DNA of 64,000 nucleotides from Arenibacter troitsensis (GCF_900177645.1 NZ_FXAO01000001.1:584712-648711), one strand, 5' to 3'. Shown: positions 37,194-46,749, numbered from the stretch's first letter. Notes: generated by a model not told the origin, from the sequence alone. Numbers and translations: made by a program.

Positions 37194-40100
37194 TTATTCT
37201 AGGCCCATGTTTTTTTCTAAGATAATAAGATTTTCATTTTCCAGGACATTTTTAAAACCTGTGGACAATATAATTCTTTCCAACAATTTTGCTCCGTCCT
37301 TTACTAATATCAGTAGCCTAATATTATTGTTTATTGTTGGTGCCAGGCTATGCAAGTCCTGTATTTCCAAATCAATGATCATTATATCCGCAGGCATTGC
37401 CATAGCCTCTTCAATGGTTTCGGATAAGGTTAACTTGGCTATTTGCTGGGAAATAAAACTGTTTTTTACAATTGGCCTTATTTCTTCATCTGCCAAGTAG
37501 GCAAAAATTTTACGATCTACGGCATTTAAAGATAATAGAAAATCCAGTTGCCCGAAATCTTTTGAAAGATGAATTATGGAGTCGGATGATCCAATACGTT
37601 TTGATATCTGGGCGTAAATTTTGCAATTGTTTTTTAAATCTTTTTTTACCGTACGGTAGATGGTATCTCCTTTATATCGATAATCCTCGAGAATTGTTCT
37701 GATGAAATAGGTGTCGCCTTCCACCTCATTTCTCAATGTCTGAAATTCAGATCTGAAATGGGCTGCGATTTTTTTATTGCGCTCCCTGTAAGTTTTGCCG
37801 TAGTCTAGTTGCTCGGGTGAAATTCTATCCAAGATCTTTACGGTTATACTGCCATTTTTTATAACAAAACTTCCTTTGGGAAGCACTTCCGAATTTCCGT
37901 GTATCAATACAGGCACTATATCCAAATTAAACTTTTCCGCCAAATAAAAGGCCCCTTTATGGAATCGTCTTATTTTGTTGGTCCGGGACCTTGTGCCTTC
38001 CGGAAAAGCCATTAATGAGTACCCTTGGGCAACCTTGTTTCTTAAATGTTCAAGGCCATTATCTATTCCTTCGGACACCGGATAAAATCCGGCCAGTTGT
38101 ACGGCCTTTCCAAAAATAGGGGATTTGTACACCCAGTCGTTTACCAAATATATGATCTTTGGATGTAGCATGCCGACCGCCAAAATATCTAAAAAAGAGG
38201 TGTGGTTTGCTATGATAATGGCAGGTTTGTCAAAATCTTCCCCGGATTGATTGATTATTTTTTTACTTACAAAGGGATTGGTATACAGTACCGATTTCAT
38301 AAATTTTGAAATGGTCCTATGGAACCATTTCATTTTAACTTTTTTCTTAAAGGGCAGTATTTTCATAAAGGTAACACTCCATATGGACAAGAATAGACCA
38401 CCCGAACCATAATAACCAAAGGAAAGGACGGAATGGACAAGTAATCGAAAGCTAATGGGGCGTTTCTCCTTACTCCCAATAAAGAGTAAAAATAATAATG
38501 GCTGTATGGCAAATGCTACAAAAACAGCTGATAGGATACCTATAAGCGATACAAGACTAATGGAATGTAAGGCGGGGTGTTTGGCAAAAATAAGAACACC
38601 AATTCCCAAAACCGTTGTAATGGCCGAAAGCAGGATGGAGGTTCTATGGGTGCTCAAAACTTCTTCTCCCTTACCGTATTCCTTGAGCAGTCCCGTTGTT
38701 ATGAATATGCTATAATCTATGCCCAATCCAAAGATAAAGGTGGAGATAATGATATTAAAGATGTTGAATTCTATATGGAACATGCCCATAATACCAATGG
38801 TGAGCCACCAGGTCAAAAGGATGGGGATACTGGTCACCAAAACTAGGGAAAAACTCCTAAAGAAAAAGAACAGGATCAGGACTACTATACCAAGGGAGTA
38901 ACCAATTAGTTTGTTGAAATCGTTTTTGAGATTGCCTAAAAACATTTCGTTCATTTCCTGTCTATCGATGACCAATGTTTTGGGGTAAGCTCTGAAAATT
39001 TCTTTTACTTTTTCTCCATTATCCTCCTTTAATTTGATCAATGAGGTTACCGTGGTAAAATTATTGTCGGTAACCATGTAGTCATCAACGGGCAAGGCTG
39101 CGGCACTACGGTAATCCACAATATTCAACTGCCTAAAATCTTTATTGAGAAACAAATAGAATTTGTCAAAGGAATTGGGCTTGAATCCTAATTCAGTGCC
39201 GGTTTCCACAAGATTATTTTTTGTGTTTTCAATGATATCCTTGTTCCAAAACTCCTTCCAAAGTTCAATTTTTTCTTGCTGCTTTTCTTTGGATAGGACT
39301 AGGTTGCCTATAGAGCTAAAACTAAGTATTTCCCCATTATTCCTTAGGCTGTCCAGTGCATAGGATATGGTATTGTTGGTTTGGAGGACCTTTTCGCTAT
39401 CGTCCCCATAGACGGCCAAATAGATGGACTTGGAAGATAAATTGGTAAGTGCATCCAATCTTTCCCTAGCCTGTACCAAGGCTGTAGGCTCATAGTTGAG
39501 CTTGGCAATATCCTTATTGAAGATTACCTTGTCATGAAAAAAAATACTGGCAATCAAAAGACCTACTAGGATTGCAATGCTCCATCTGTTCTTGTGTAGG
39601 TTATAGGAGGCTATCTTATCCAAGAGGGTGTATTTTACCTTAAGAGTATCGGTATTCCTATAAACATGTGGTATAAACAGAAGGGCAAAAATACAGGAAC
39701 CAATGACGCTAACGGCGGCAAAAATACCAAGGTCCTGTAGGGCTTGCGAGTCTAGGAACAGAAGGCACAAAAAGGCCAGGGCAGTGGTAATACTGCTCAT
39801 GATAACAGGCTGGGCCACATCTGAATAGAGCGTCTTCACAGACGGGTTATTTCTTATTTGGGTAAGAATATGTAAGGAATAATCCAGGGTAACCCCTAGC
39901 AGGACAGAGCCTATGCCCAAGGAAATGGCAGAAATTTTCCCTCTGGTCAAATACAGTATGGCAACGGATAGAATAGCGCCAAAAAGGGTAGGGGTGAAAA
40001 GAATAATGGGAATGGTTAATTTTCTATAAAATAGGATAAGAATCCCCATTAATATGGATAAGGCAATGGTGACCGTAAGGCGTATATCCTTCTTAATTTG

Positions 40101-40889
40101 TTGTGCGTTGGCCACGGCTATTAGGGTGGCCCCGTAATATTCACTTTTTACCCTGTCCTTGTACAACTGGTCCAACTGATTCTGGGTCTCATAAAGCTCC
40201 GTCACAAATTTGGTGTTTTCAACGGTTTCACTGGAAGGGTGGGTAGGGGTAATAAATAGTAAAATGTTTTGAAGGTCCTTGCTTAGTAGAAAGCCATCCT
40301 TAAGGGTAAACTGATCCCCTATGCCCAGCCGACTTAATTTTTTTAGGGCTATGAAAGAAATGCCTAGGGGGTCTTTCAGTATCATTTCCTTGGCAACTAT
40401 GCCGGAGGGGGAAATTAGTGTTCTATAGTTTTTTTGGGTCATTTTGGCAATACTGTCCTTGTCGAGTTTTTTTGAAATGGTATTGTAGTCTTCCCTATCC
40501 AGCAGTAGAGGGGCATTATCATAGACAAACCCCAGGGTATTTCCTAGATCTGAGTCATCTATTTTGCCTTGGATTTTTTTTATATGTGAAGACGATTTTT
40601 TGGATATACTATCCAGAAAATCATTTGCGTACTTTGTTAGTTCTTCAATAGGTGCCCCTGGTTGTCGCACAATATTGACGATGATCTTATCTGAAAAATT
40701 TACCGATTTTAATACTTTTTGAACTTCCTCGGTCTTGCTATTGCTGGGTATAAGCTTAGTAATGTCTTCCTCGAATTCAATTTTGAAAGCAAAAAATAAA
40801 AGGATTAAAAAAAGGGCTAGGAGCCCAATGCCGGACAGCAGTCTTTTCTTGGCCACATATTCATAAAACCTATATAAAAAACTACCCAT
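37194..40889 (-). CDS. MMPL transporter - PlsC acyltransferase - methyltransferase-like fusion
   Basis: 1231 residues from the ATG at 40889, which overlaps the stop of the upstream glycosyltransferase gene by 8 nt; a TTG at 40916 is an alternative. Residues 1 to about 780 are a two-repeat RND/MMPL exporter. Around 850-1040 is a PlsC-type acyltransferase with NHTSFLD (near 893) and FPEGTRS (near 959). The last 190 residues look like a degenerate class I methyltransferase domain without a clear glycine-rich SAM loop. Similar three-part fusions are known in flexirubin-type clusters. It may export the pigment and acylate it in the same step; this is inference. Confidence 0.85.
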   Translation of the reverse strand: MGSFLYRFYEYVAKKRLLSGIGLLALFLILLFFAFKIEFEEDITKLIPSNSKTEEVQKVLKSVNFSDKIIVNIVRQPGAPIEELTKYANDFLDSISKKSSSHIKKIQGKIDDSDLGNTLGFVYDNAPLLLDREDYNTISKKLDKDSIAKMTQKNYRTLISPSGIVAKEMILKDPLGISFIALKKLSRLGIGDQFTLKDGFLLSKDLQNILLFITPTHPSSETVENTKFVTELYETQNQLDQLYKDRVKSEYYGATLIAVANAQQIKKDIRLTVTIALSILMGILILFYRKLTIPIILFTPTLFGAILSVAILYLTRGKISAISLGIGSVLLGVTLDYSLHILTQIRNNPSVKTLYSDVAQPVIMSSITTALAFLCLLFLDSQALQDLGIFAAVSVIGSCIFALLFIPHVYRNTDTLKVKYTLLDKIASYNLHKNRWSIAILVGLLIASIFFHDKVIFNKDIAKLNYEPTALVQARERLDALTNLSSKSIYLAVYGDDSEKVLQTNNTISYALDSLRNNGEILSFSSIGNLVLSKEKQQEKIELWKEFWNKDIIENTKNNLVETGTELGFKPNSFDKFYLFLNKDFRQLNIVDYRSAAALPVDDYMVTDNNFTTVTSLIKLKEDNGEKVKEIFRAYPKTLVIDRQEMNEMFLGNLKNDFNKLIGYSLGIVVLILFFFFRSFSLVLVTSIPILLTWWLTIGIMGMFHIEFNIFNIIISTFIFGLGIDYSIFITTGLLKEYGKGEEVLSTHRTSILLSAITTVLGIGVLIFAKHPALHSISLVSLIGILSAVFVAFAIQPLLFLLFIGSKEKRPISFRLLVHSVLSFGYYGSGGLFLSIWSVTFMKILPFKKKVKMKWFHRTISKFMKSVLYTNPFVSKKIINQSGEDFDKPAIIIANHTSFLDILAVGMLHPKIIYLVNDWVYKSPIFGKAVQLAGFYPVSEGIDNGLEHLRNKVAQGYSLMAFPEGTRSRTNKIRRFHKGAFYLAEKFNLDIVPVLIHGNSEVLPKGSFVIKNGSITVKILDRISPEQLDYGKTYRERNKKIAAHFRSEFQTLRNEVEGDTYFIRTILEDYRYKGDTIYRTVKKDLKNNCKIYAQISKRIGSSDSIIHLSKDFGQLDFLLSLNAVDRKIFAYLADEEIRPIVKNSFISQQIAKLTLSETIEEAMAMPADIMIIDLEIQDLHSLAPTINNNIRLLILVKDGAKLLERIILSTGFKNVLENENLIILEKNMGLE

Positions 40890-42111
40890 TTTTAAGTGCC
40901 ATATTTTTTCTATCAAAAATATTCAAAATAATATAACCGCATATGCCCGCGGCAAAAGCTCCAATAAGGGAAAGGGCTATGCTACCAATTATATAGGATT
41001 TTAAATGCTTAATTACTTCAAAATTGGCCCCTGCCTCCTCAAAGGTAAAATTGAACTCTGTACCCAAGACCCAGTGGCCTATTTTAAGGCTGATAAACAG
41101 CACAAAAGGGATAAAAGGAGGGAAGCTGACATTGGAAAAAGCGAAGGCAATGGTCTTATTTAGTTTGAATAACACGGCTAAGAAAATGACGATCAGGGTC
41201 TGGAAACCCCATAATGGTGATAGGCCTATCAGCACTCCCAGTGCAATGGACATCGCCTTTTTTTCATGGGAATCGTTACTGCCAAGAAAGTCTTCATGGA
41301 AAAACCTTTTAACCCCTTTTTTTTTTATTTTGCGGATTAAGTCTCGTGGAAAAATATATAACAGGGTCAGAATTACCAAGTAGGTATTTAAAAGGCTGAT
41401 TCTTGAAAAATCGGTGAAGGGTCTAAAATGGGATACCCTTTCAGTAACATCATAGGTTACTTTTATGGGAATATTCTTCACTTCTATGCCGTTCCATGCC
41501 GCCTTTACGATGGCTTCGATTTCAAACTCAAATTTTTTTGTGAAAAATTTGATATCCTTTAAGGCGAGTATTGGATATAGCCTATATCCGGATTGGGTGT
41601 CCTGAAGTCTAATCCCAGTTTCGACCCAAAACCAAAAATTGGAAAATTTGTTGCCAAAGCTACTTTTTTTGGGAACGTCTTTTTGTCCCATATTTCTTGC
41701 CCCTATATACAGTACAACTTTGGACTTCTCCTTACTGAGGTTGTTAACAAACAGGGGTATATCATCCGGAAAATGTTGGCCATCGGAATCAATAGTGATG
41801 GCAAAGTGAAAACCCTGTTCCAGGGCCAGTTCAAAACCTTTCCTCAAGGCATAACCTTTCCCTATGTTCTTTGGAAGGGTAAGCGTATGGATATCGGGGA
41901 ATTTGGTCAAAAGGTCGGAAGTGGTATCGGTAGACCCATCATTAACGACTATAACGTTTTGGGTGTATTGCAGCACCCCTTCAACGACTTTTTTTAGGGT
42001 TTTATGATTGTTGTAGGTAGGTATTATCACACAGCATTTAAGCTGATCCATAGCTTTAGTTGTGGATGTAGTAGATTGTGACACGGTTTTATTGCAATTT
42101 GGTTGTTCCAT
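40882..42111 (-). CDS. family 2 glycosyltransferase fused to DUF2062
   Basis: 409 residues. The GT-A core is at the N-terminus (IIPTYNNHKTL, NDGSTDTT, IDSDGQHFPDD) with a membrane helix near 225-245. The C-terminal 125 residues are a DUF2062 domain with three membrane helices (SIALGVLIGLSPLWGFQT). The natural acceptor is unknown. Such fusions accompany aryl polyene/flexirubin clusters, where a sugar on the product or on a lipid carrier is possible. A second in-frame ATG at 42051 directly before the GT domain is also reasonable. Confidence 0.8.
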   Translation of the reverse strand: MEQPNCNKTVSQSTTSTTKAMDQLKCCVIIPTYNNHKTLKKVVEGVLQYTQNVIVVNDGSTDTTSDLLTKFPDIHTLTLPKNIGKGYALRKGFELALEQGFHFAITIDSDGQHFPDDIPLFVNNLSKEKSKVVLYIGARNMGQKDVPKKSSFGNKFSNFWFWVETGIRLQDTQSGYRLYPILALKDIKFFTKKFEFEIEAIVKAAWNGIEVKNIPIKVTYDVTERVSHFRPFTDFSRISLLNTYLVILTLLYIFPRDLIRKIKKKGVKRFFHEDFLGSNDSHEKKAMSIALGVLIGLSPLWGFQTLIVIFLAVLFKLNKTIAFAFSNVSFPPFIPFVLFISLKIGHWVLGTEFNFTFEEAGANFEVIKHLKSYIIGSIALSLIGAFAAGICGYIILNIFDRKNMALKNG

Positions 42112-42160
42112 CCTGTAGAATATTACAAGACATGGTTCGCAAAAATAGGAATTACTGAAG

Positions 42161-42649
42161 TTAAAACCGTTGCTTTTCTTCAGTATTAAATCCTGGGGAT
42201 TGTAATATATATGATTTCACAAAATCCCTGACCGCTTTGGAATTGGTCTTTTCGTAGTGGTTTAAAATGAAAGTTTTGTCCTCCTCAATGTTGGATCTAT
42301 ATTTTAAGAACTTGGGGGAATTTTCCTGTATACTCAATCTTAGGCATCTAATTTCTATATTTTCCGGTTTTTGGGATACCGCAAATTCCAGTAGTAATAC
42401 CCCGTTTTTGAAAAGGTCTTTTCTTTCCGCGTTATCCTTGGTGTATTTTGCCGTTAATGCAGAAACTGCACCCTTGTAAGCGACTAATGTGGTATTGTCT
42501 TCCTTTGAGACAGTTTTCAGTTTATCCCTTAAGGCCAGGGCCGATTCACGGTCGTTGGTGGCCAATGTAAAATCTTTGCGGATCTGGTCTAGATCCGGTG
42601 TGGCAGGCCCAATGAACACTACATACAGGAGAAAACAGATCAATTTCAT
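42161..42649 (-). CDS. small exported protein of unknown function
   Basis: 162 residues with a short signal peptide (about 1-16). The rest is helical and charged: LDQIRKDFTLATNDRESALALRDKLKTVSK, then EFAVSQKPENIEIRCLRL, ending SPGFNTEEKQRF. It looks like an alpha-helical solenoid-type periplasmic protein, possibly TPR-like, but no repeat is certain. It is placed 1 nt after the hot-dog gene, so it is part of the operon. Confidence 0.65.
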   Translation of the reverse strand: MKLICFLLYVVFIGPATPDLDQIRKDFTLATNDRESALALRDKLKTVSKEDNTTLVAYKGAVSALTAKYTKDNAERKDLFKNGVLLLEFAVSQKPENIEIRCLRLSIQENSPKFLKYRSNIEEDKTFILNHYEKTNSKAVRDFVKSYILQSPGFNTEEKQRF

Positions 42650-43018
42650 TTAGGCCGCGCTTTTAAAGGTTGCACTTAATTTTAAGGCCACTGTTTCCCC
42701 AAAAATGGTCGTACTTTTTACCTTGAACAGGCCATCTATTTCAGAAAGGCTGATATCTATTAAAAGAACTGGGTCGGTTTCAGGATTTATAATGGCCATG
42801 AATTTTACGTTGGAGGCTACGGATATAAACAAATCCTTTCCGAGACTTTTTTCCGTTAATTCCTTTATGATTTGAATCATACAAACCCCAGGCATAATTG
42901 GTTTTCCGGGGAAATGGCCCTTAAATATTTCATGCTTTGGATTCAACTTGATTTGGGCCGAGATGCCTTCTTCGTTTGTATCAAAAGATTCGGTTGTATA
43001 AAGTCCTTCTATTAACAT
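42650..43018 (-). CDS. FabZ-like hot-dog protein with altered active site
   Basis: 122 residues from the ATG at 43018; a GTG at 43027 overlapping the upstream stop (GTGA) is the alternative. The FabZ signature HFPGKPIMPGV is clear, with H35. Where FabZ has its catalytic glutamate (PGVLIIEA) this protein has Q49 (PGVCMIQI). It may be a poor dehydratase, an ACP-binding subunit, or use another base. The gene sits between the beta-barrel gene and the small exported protein gene. Confidence 0.75.
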   Translation of the reverse strand: MLIEGLYTTESFDTNEEGISAQIKLNPKHEIFKGHFPGKPIMPGVCMIQIIKELTEKSLGKDLFISVASNVKFMAIINPETDPVLLIDISLSEIDGLFKVKSTTIFGETVALKLSATFKSAA

Positions 43019-43023
43019 TATGG

Positions 43024-43617
43024 TCACATATTAAATTTATAGGCCAGTCCAATTTGGAATACCCTGTTCAATTGATTCTCCTCCGCATTGCCTCCATATT
43101 CTCCGGAGTCATTAAAATCGAGGTCTATCAATCCTTGTTTATATCTCAATTCCAATGCCAAACCAAAATCGAACTCATATCCAATCCCTCCAAATACGGC
43201 TAGGTCAATTGGAGTGATTTCTAAATTAGCACCGTTGTCGTTAATAAGGTTGATAAAATTGTCATCGAAATTAATATCTAGACTAGGCCCCAAAATAAAA
43301 TGGAATCCCTGATTTTTACTAACAAAAAATTTATTCGCTAGGGCAATGGATACGTAATTTATATTTAGGTCTTCCCCATTTCTATAGCTGGCCTTACCCC
43401 CTTGGTTGGAATATATGATTTCTGGTTGCATAGTATAGCTATCCGTTAAACGAACCGCTAAAAACAATCCTGTGTATAATCCGGATTTGTTGTCCAGTCC
43501 CGAATTCAGGACCTTGGCATTGTTCAGTCCCATCCTTACTCCTAGTTGCGACTTGCTTTGTGCAAATATGGTATAGGAAATGGTGAGCAAAAGACTGGTA
43601 AGCAGTAATTTTTTCAT
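43024..43617 (-). CDS. outer membrane beta-barrel protein (porin family, about 8 strands)
   Basis: 197 residues with a Sec signal (about 1-20, ending IFAQS). It then shows alternating polar/hydrophobic strands (LGVRMGLNNAKV, GLFLAVRLTDSYTMQPEIIYS, GGIGYEFDFGLALELRYKQGL) and ends in FQIGLAYKFNM. That matches the outer-membrane beta-barrel domain family common in Bacteroidota. It probably sits in the outer membrane with the pigment. It lies 2 nt after the lipoprotein gene. Confidence 0.8.
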   Translation of the reverse strand: MKKLLLTSLLLTISYTIFAQSKSQLGVRMGLNNAKVLNSGLDNKSGLYTGLFLAVRLTDSYTMQPEIIYSNQGGKASYRNGEDLNINYVSIALANKFFVSKNQGFHFILGPSLDINFDDNFINLINDNGANLEITPIDLAVFGGIGYEFDFGLALELRYKQGLIDLDFNDSGEYGGNAEENQLNRVFQIGLAYKFNM

Positions 43618-43619
43618 TT

Positions 43620-44228
43620 CTAAATGGCTTTTAAATCAATGGTTAACTTAATGTTTTTGTGCCGTATTTTAATTTCCTTTGCATGATCGTTTTCTATTTC
43701 GGCAAAAATATAGCTTGATTTTTCCTTATTTCCTTTTGTTTTCAATATTTTATATAGTCGTTCATCAGCCGTGAGGTAAAAGTAAGTGTTGTTCTTAAGC
43801 TTGGTCTCTATGAATATACTATCGCCCATTTTTCGGTATTGATTCAAGATCTTTGGATTTTCATTGATCAGAACAAATAAATCCTGCCTCAGTAGATTAA
43901 TAAGAATCTTTTTATTCATTTCACTAGGAATAAAGTTAATTCTGAATTCGTTTTTGAAGAACGAAAAATCGAATAACTTATTTCCCATTTCAGTGGTGAA
44001 CACTACCCTATGGTGTTCTGGTCCCATTTTTTTAATAACAAATATTCCACCAAAGGATTTATCGGCGAAATTTATTTTGGCCTTGTAGATATAATCCATA
44101 GCAAGGTCCGAAAAGTATGGATTGATTATAGTTGGCGTATGGCCGGATATACTTTCTAGATTATTCTTTTTTGGAAAGGAGGCACAGCCAAACAGCAAGA
44201 GTGTTAGGCTAATTAGAAAATACTTCAT
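43620..44228 (-). CDS. outer membrane lipoprotein, possible LolB-like partner
   Basis: 202 residues from the ATG at 44228. A longer reading from 44315 would run into the LolA-like gene and hide the signal peptide. The lipobox is LFGC (C15). The remainder alternates strands and short turns (FGGIFVIKKMGPEHHRVVFTTEMGNKLFDF), similar in layout to the LolA/LolB half-barrel. Its start overlaps the upstream LolA-like gene by 20 nt. A role as receiver for the LolA-like carrier is inference from pairing and size. Confidence 0.7.
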   Translation of the reverse strand: MKYFLISLTLLLFGCASFPKKNNLESISGHTPTIINPYFSDLAMDYIYKAKINFADKSFGGIFVIKKMGPEHHRVVFTTEMGNKLFDFSFFKNEFRINFIPSEMNKKILINLLRQDLFVLINENPKILNQYRKMGDSIFIETKLKNNTYFYLTADERLYKILKTKGNKEKSSYIFAEIENDHAKEIKIRHKNIKLTIDLKAI

Positions 44229-44838
44229 TGTCCAAAGGTTTGTTGATCTGACGGTCTTCAAAGACAATTCTGGTATAATCATTAGTGGGTTCCACCATTT
44301 TAACCTCCATAACATCGGCCTGTTTCTTATCGAAGAACAAAATAAAAGAGGCTATATAACTTTTTATTTTTTCGTCTTTAGGAACAAAGATGACCTTGTA
44401 AAAATCAGGGCTTTTAAAGTAGCTCATTGTGAAATCCGAATCTTGGAACAAGTTGCCTTTTACACTATTGACAATTAATTGATTTATCTTTTTAAACAAG
44501 GCACTATTTCCCAGATCCATATTGCTTTTGCTTCCGGAATCGTTTATTAATAATTTGTCGTCCTTAAAAATAATACTGTATTTAAAGGGTTCTGTATATT
44601 CCCATTTTACCAGGTTGGGAGCCTTAAATGCCATTTTTCCCTGTGTGGTAATATCGTTGGATAAAAAGTCCAGATGCTTGTACTGCGTAAAATTACTTTG
44701 GATAGTGCTGGTGACCTTGGACGTCTCGTTGATCTTGGCCTTGAACTCCGCAATTTCGGTATTGTTCATATTACTTTCCTGAGCGAACAATAGGGAAGTA
44801 TGGGCAATAAGGACGGCTAAAAATAAAAGGTTACGCAT
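44209..44838 (-). CDS. LolA-like outer membrane carrier protein
   Basis: 209 residues with a signal peptide (about 1-19, ending LFAQE). The LolA-type half-barrel pattern is clear: VTSTIQSNFTQYKHLDFLS, then GKMAFKAPNLVKWEYTEPFKYSIIFKDDKLLINDSG. This is an extra, cluster-borne LolA homologue, so it probably carries a hydrophobic pigment or its lipid precursor rather than general lipoproteins. It overlaps the deacetylase gene end by 8 nt. Confidence 0.8.
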   Translation of the reverse strand: MRNLLFLAVLIAHTSLLFAQESNMNNTEIAEFKAKINETSKVTSTIQSNFTQYKHLDFLSNDITTQGKMAFKAPNLVKWEYTEPFKYSIIFKDDKLLINDSGSKSNMDLGNSALFKKINQLIVNSVKGNLFQDSDFTMSYFKSPDFYKVIFVPKDEKIKSYIASFILFFDKKQADVMEVKMVEPTNDYTRIVFEDRQINKPLDNEVFSN

Positions 44839-45607
44839 AGGCTTCGATATCTAACAATTGGTCCACGGTTACAGACTGCATTTTGTGCTGCTGTAAAAAT
44901 AGCAATAACTGTTCCAATACTTCAACTGTTTTTTCACTACTGTCATGCAGCAGGATAATGTCTCCTTTATTTATTTTATTGGTGATGCGTTCCAGGATTA
45001 CTTTTTTAGATCTTTGGGTTGTGTCCAAAGATCGAATATTCCAGCCCACCGTTGTAAGGTTCAATTTTTTGACCGCCTTGTTTATGCTAGGATTTGTTAC
45101 CCCAAAGGCTGGTCTATATAATTTGGGTTCTAGACCTGTTACTTCTTTTATGGTAGTATTAGTTTTTTGGAGTTCCGATAGTACTTTATGTGTTCCAAAA
45201 AAGCCAAATTTATTGGAATGTGTATAGGTGTGGTTCCCAATAGTATGCCCGCTATCCACTATTTTCTTTGCAATTGCACCATATTGGTTTACCTGTTGTC
45301 CCACACAAAAAAAAGATGCTCTGGCATTATATTTTTGAAGTAGCTCCAATACCCTGGGGGTAAAATTGGGATGGGGGCCATCGTCAAAGGTAATGGCAAC
45401 CAAATTGTCGCGAATTTTTTTGTTGAAATGTAAGGCGGGGAGATGATAGTCCCAACGGATGTGGAAAGAGCCTATAATGGTTAAGGTTGCCCAAACAGCA
45501 ACAAGCAGTATATATGCCCACCAAGGTATTACCCATATAAAATCCAATATAAGAAGGGTGGCGAAAGCTGCACTAATAAGACCATTTATAATAGGATACT
45601 TCAACAT
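44831..45607 (-). CDS. membrane-anchored polysaccharide deacetylase family protein
   Basis: 258 residues. Two N-terminal membrane helices (about 8-28 and 30-48) anchor a NodB-type domain. The metal-binding motifs are TFDDGP (73-78) and HTYTH (126-130). The later RPAFG, DTTQRS and LLHD segments are usual. It may deacylate a lipid-linked or sugar-bearing intermediate. Why it is inside the pigment operon is not shown by the sequence. It overlaps the ketosynthase-like gene by 7 nt. Confidence 0.8.
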   Translation of the reverse strand: MLKYPIINGLISAAFATLLILDFIWVIPWWAYILLVAVWATLTIIGSFHIRWDYHLPALHFNKKIRDNLVAITFDDGPHPNFTPRVLELLQKYNARASFFCVGQQVNQYGAIAKKIVDSGHTIGNHTYTHSNKFGFFGTHKVLSELQKTNTTIKEVTGLEPKLYRPAFGVTNPSINKAVKKLNLTTVGWNIRSLDTTQRSKKVILERITNKINKGDIILLHDSSEKTVEVLEQLLLFLQQHKMQSVTVDQLLDIEAYA

Positions 45608-46665
45608 CGGCGAAGAAGGGTGAAACTATGATTTTTACCTCTGTACTGATTGTACAGTAAAACATTTTCAAATCCTTTGTTTTTAATGGCGTTTAGGGCA
45701 ACTGGGCTTGGTATTTGCTGGGTCCTAAGAATTTTGGCTCCCAACCAAAACCCAAATGCCGAGGCTGTGTTAAATTCACCACTTAGATGTTTGTAAGCCA
45801 CTTGTTGGGTGTCTTTAAAAGGGCCATTGGTAAGCTCTGAATAATAGTTGTCATAGTCAATGTCTCCATTATTGCCAATTATCAACACATCAATATCGGC
45901 GAAGGATAGATTGTTTTCCTTTAAAAACACCTCAAGATTGGCCAAAAGATCTGATTTGGCCAAGGTATTATAGGTCTTTACACCCAGTAGCTGGGCATAG
46001 CTGTAATCTTGTTTTTTATTGGACAACACAAAGAAATTGGCCCCTTCCCCAAATACGGCGCCACCGGTTTTGGAATGCAGCAACTCTTTGGAATTTATTT
46101 TCTCCGGTTTTATATGGTGTATTAGTTTATTTATGGCATTGGTATGTTCCCCGGATTCATCAACACCACCAACAAGTATGTTTTCTGCTTCCTTTTGTTC
46201 TAACTGCATAAAGGCATCGATGAGGGCCGATTCAAAGGAAACACTGCTATGTACATAGGTGAAATTATATCCCTTGCAGCCAATCCCTAGGGCAATCTGA
46301 CCTGCAACCGTATTATGGGTAGACTGTATAAACGAAGTAGGGGTAAGGAACTGCTCATTGTTGTCCAAAATGGCGGTTACAAATTTTTCGGAATCCCTAA
46401 CGCATCCCATTCCCGTTCCGGTAATAATGGCATCTATATCTGTTAGATTTGCCTCTTCCAAGGCTATTTTAGAGGCAACTACCCCCATTTTTATACCCTT
46501 TGCCATTCTTCTAGCGGCTGCCGGGGGAATAAAGTCCTTATAGTTAGGTTCTATTACAGGGATGATATTGTCTTCGTACGTAACTATTTCTTCCAAAAAA
46601 TCACTGTTGTCAAATGTTTTTTGGGCAGATATGGAACCGATACTGTTAATATAAACTTTTTCCAT
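45601..46665 (-). CDS. beta-ketoacyl synthase-like protein without catalytic Cys/His (chain-length-factor-like)
   Basis: 354 residues with a thiolase fold. At the nucleophile position, where active enzymes read TACSS, it reads TYVHSS, so the cysteine is replaced (S141). The NAHGTAT histidine motif is replaced by IGNNGDID. It is shorter than the active enzymes nearby. It therefore resembles the inactive chain-length-factor partner of type II systems and probably pairs with one of the neighbouring active ketosynthases. The active enzyme at 46750-47946 lies 84 nt upstream. Confidence 0.8.
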   Translation of the reverse strand: MEKVYINSIGSISAQKTFDNSDFLEEIVTYEDNIIPVIEPNYKDFIPPAAARRMAKGIKMGVVASKIALEEANLTDIDAIITGTGMGCVRDSEKFVTAILDNNEQFLTPTSFIQSTHNTVAGQIALGIGCKGYNFTYVHSSVSFESALIDAFMQLEQKEAENILVGGVDESGEHTNAINKLIHHIKPEKINSKELLHSKTGGAVFGEGANFFVLSNKKQDYSYAQLLGVKTYNTLAKSDLLANLEVFLKENNLSFADIDVLIIGNNGDIDYDNYYSELTNGPFKDTQQVAYKHLSGEFNTASAFGFWLGAKILRTQQIPSPVALNAIKNKGFENVLLYNQYRGKNHSFTLLRRC

Positions 46666-46718
46666 TAGTTGTTGGGAATGCCGATTTCTAATATATTATC
46701 TAAAAAGATCAAATGGTC

Positions 46719-46726
46719 CAAATGTA
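46719..46726 (-). promoter_or_regulatory. -7-like element TACATTTG between the two ketosynthase genes
   Basis: Consensus TAnnTTTG on the minus strand, about 54 bases upstream of the 45601-46665 gene. The usual -33 is not visible. It could be an internal promoter for the downstream half of the operon. Confidence 0.3.
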
Positions 46727-46749
46727 AATATAACAAATCCTTCTTAAGG

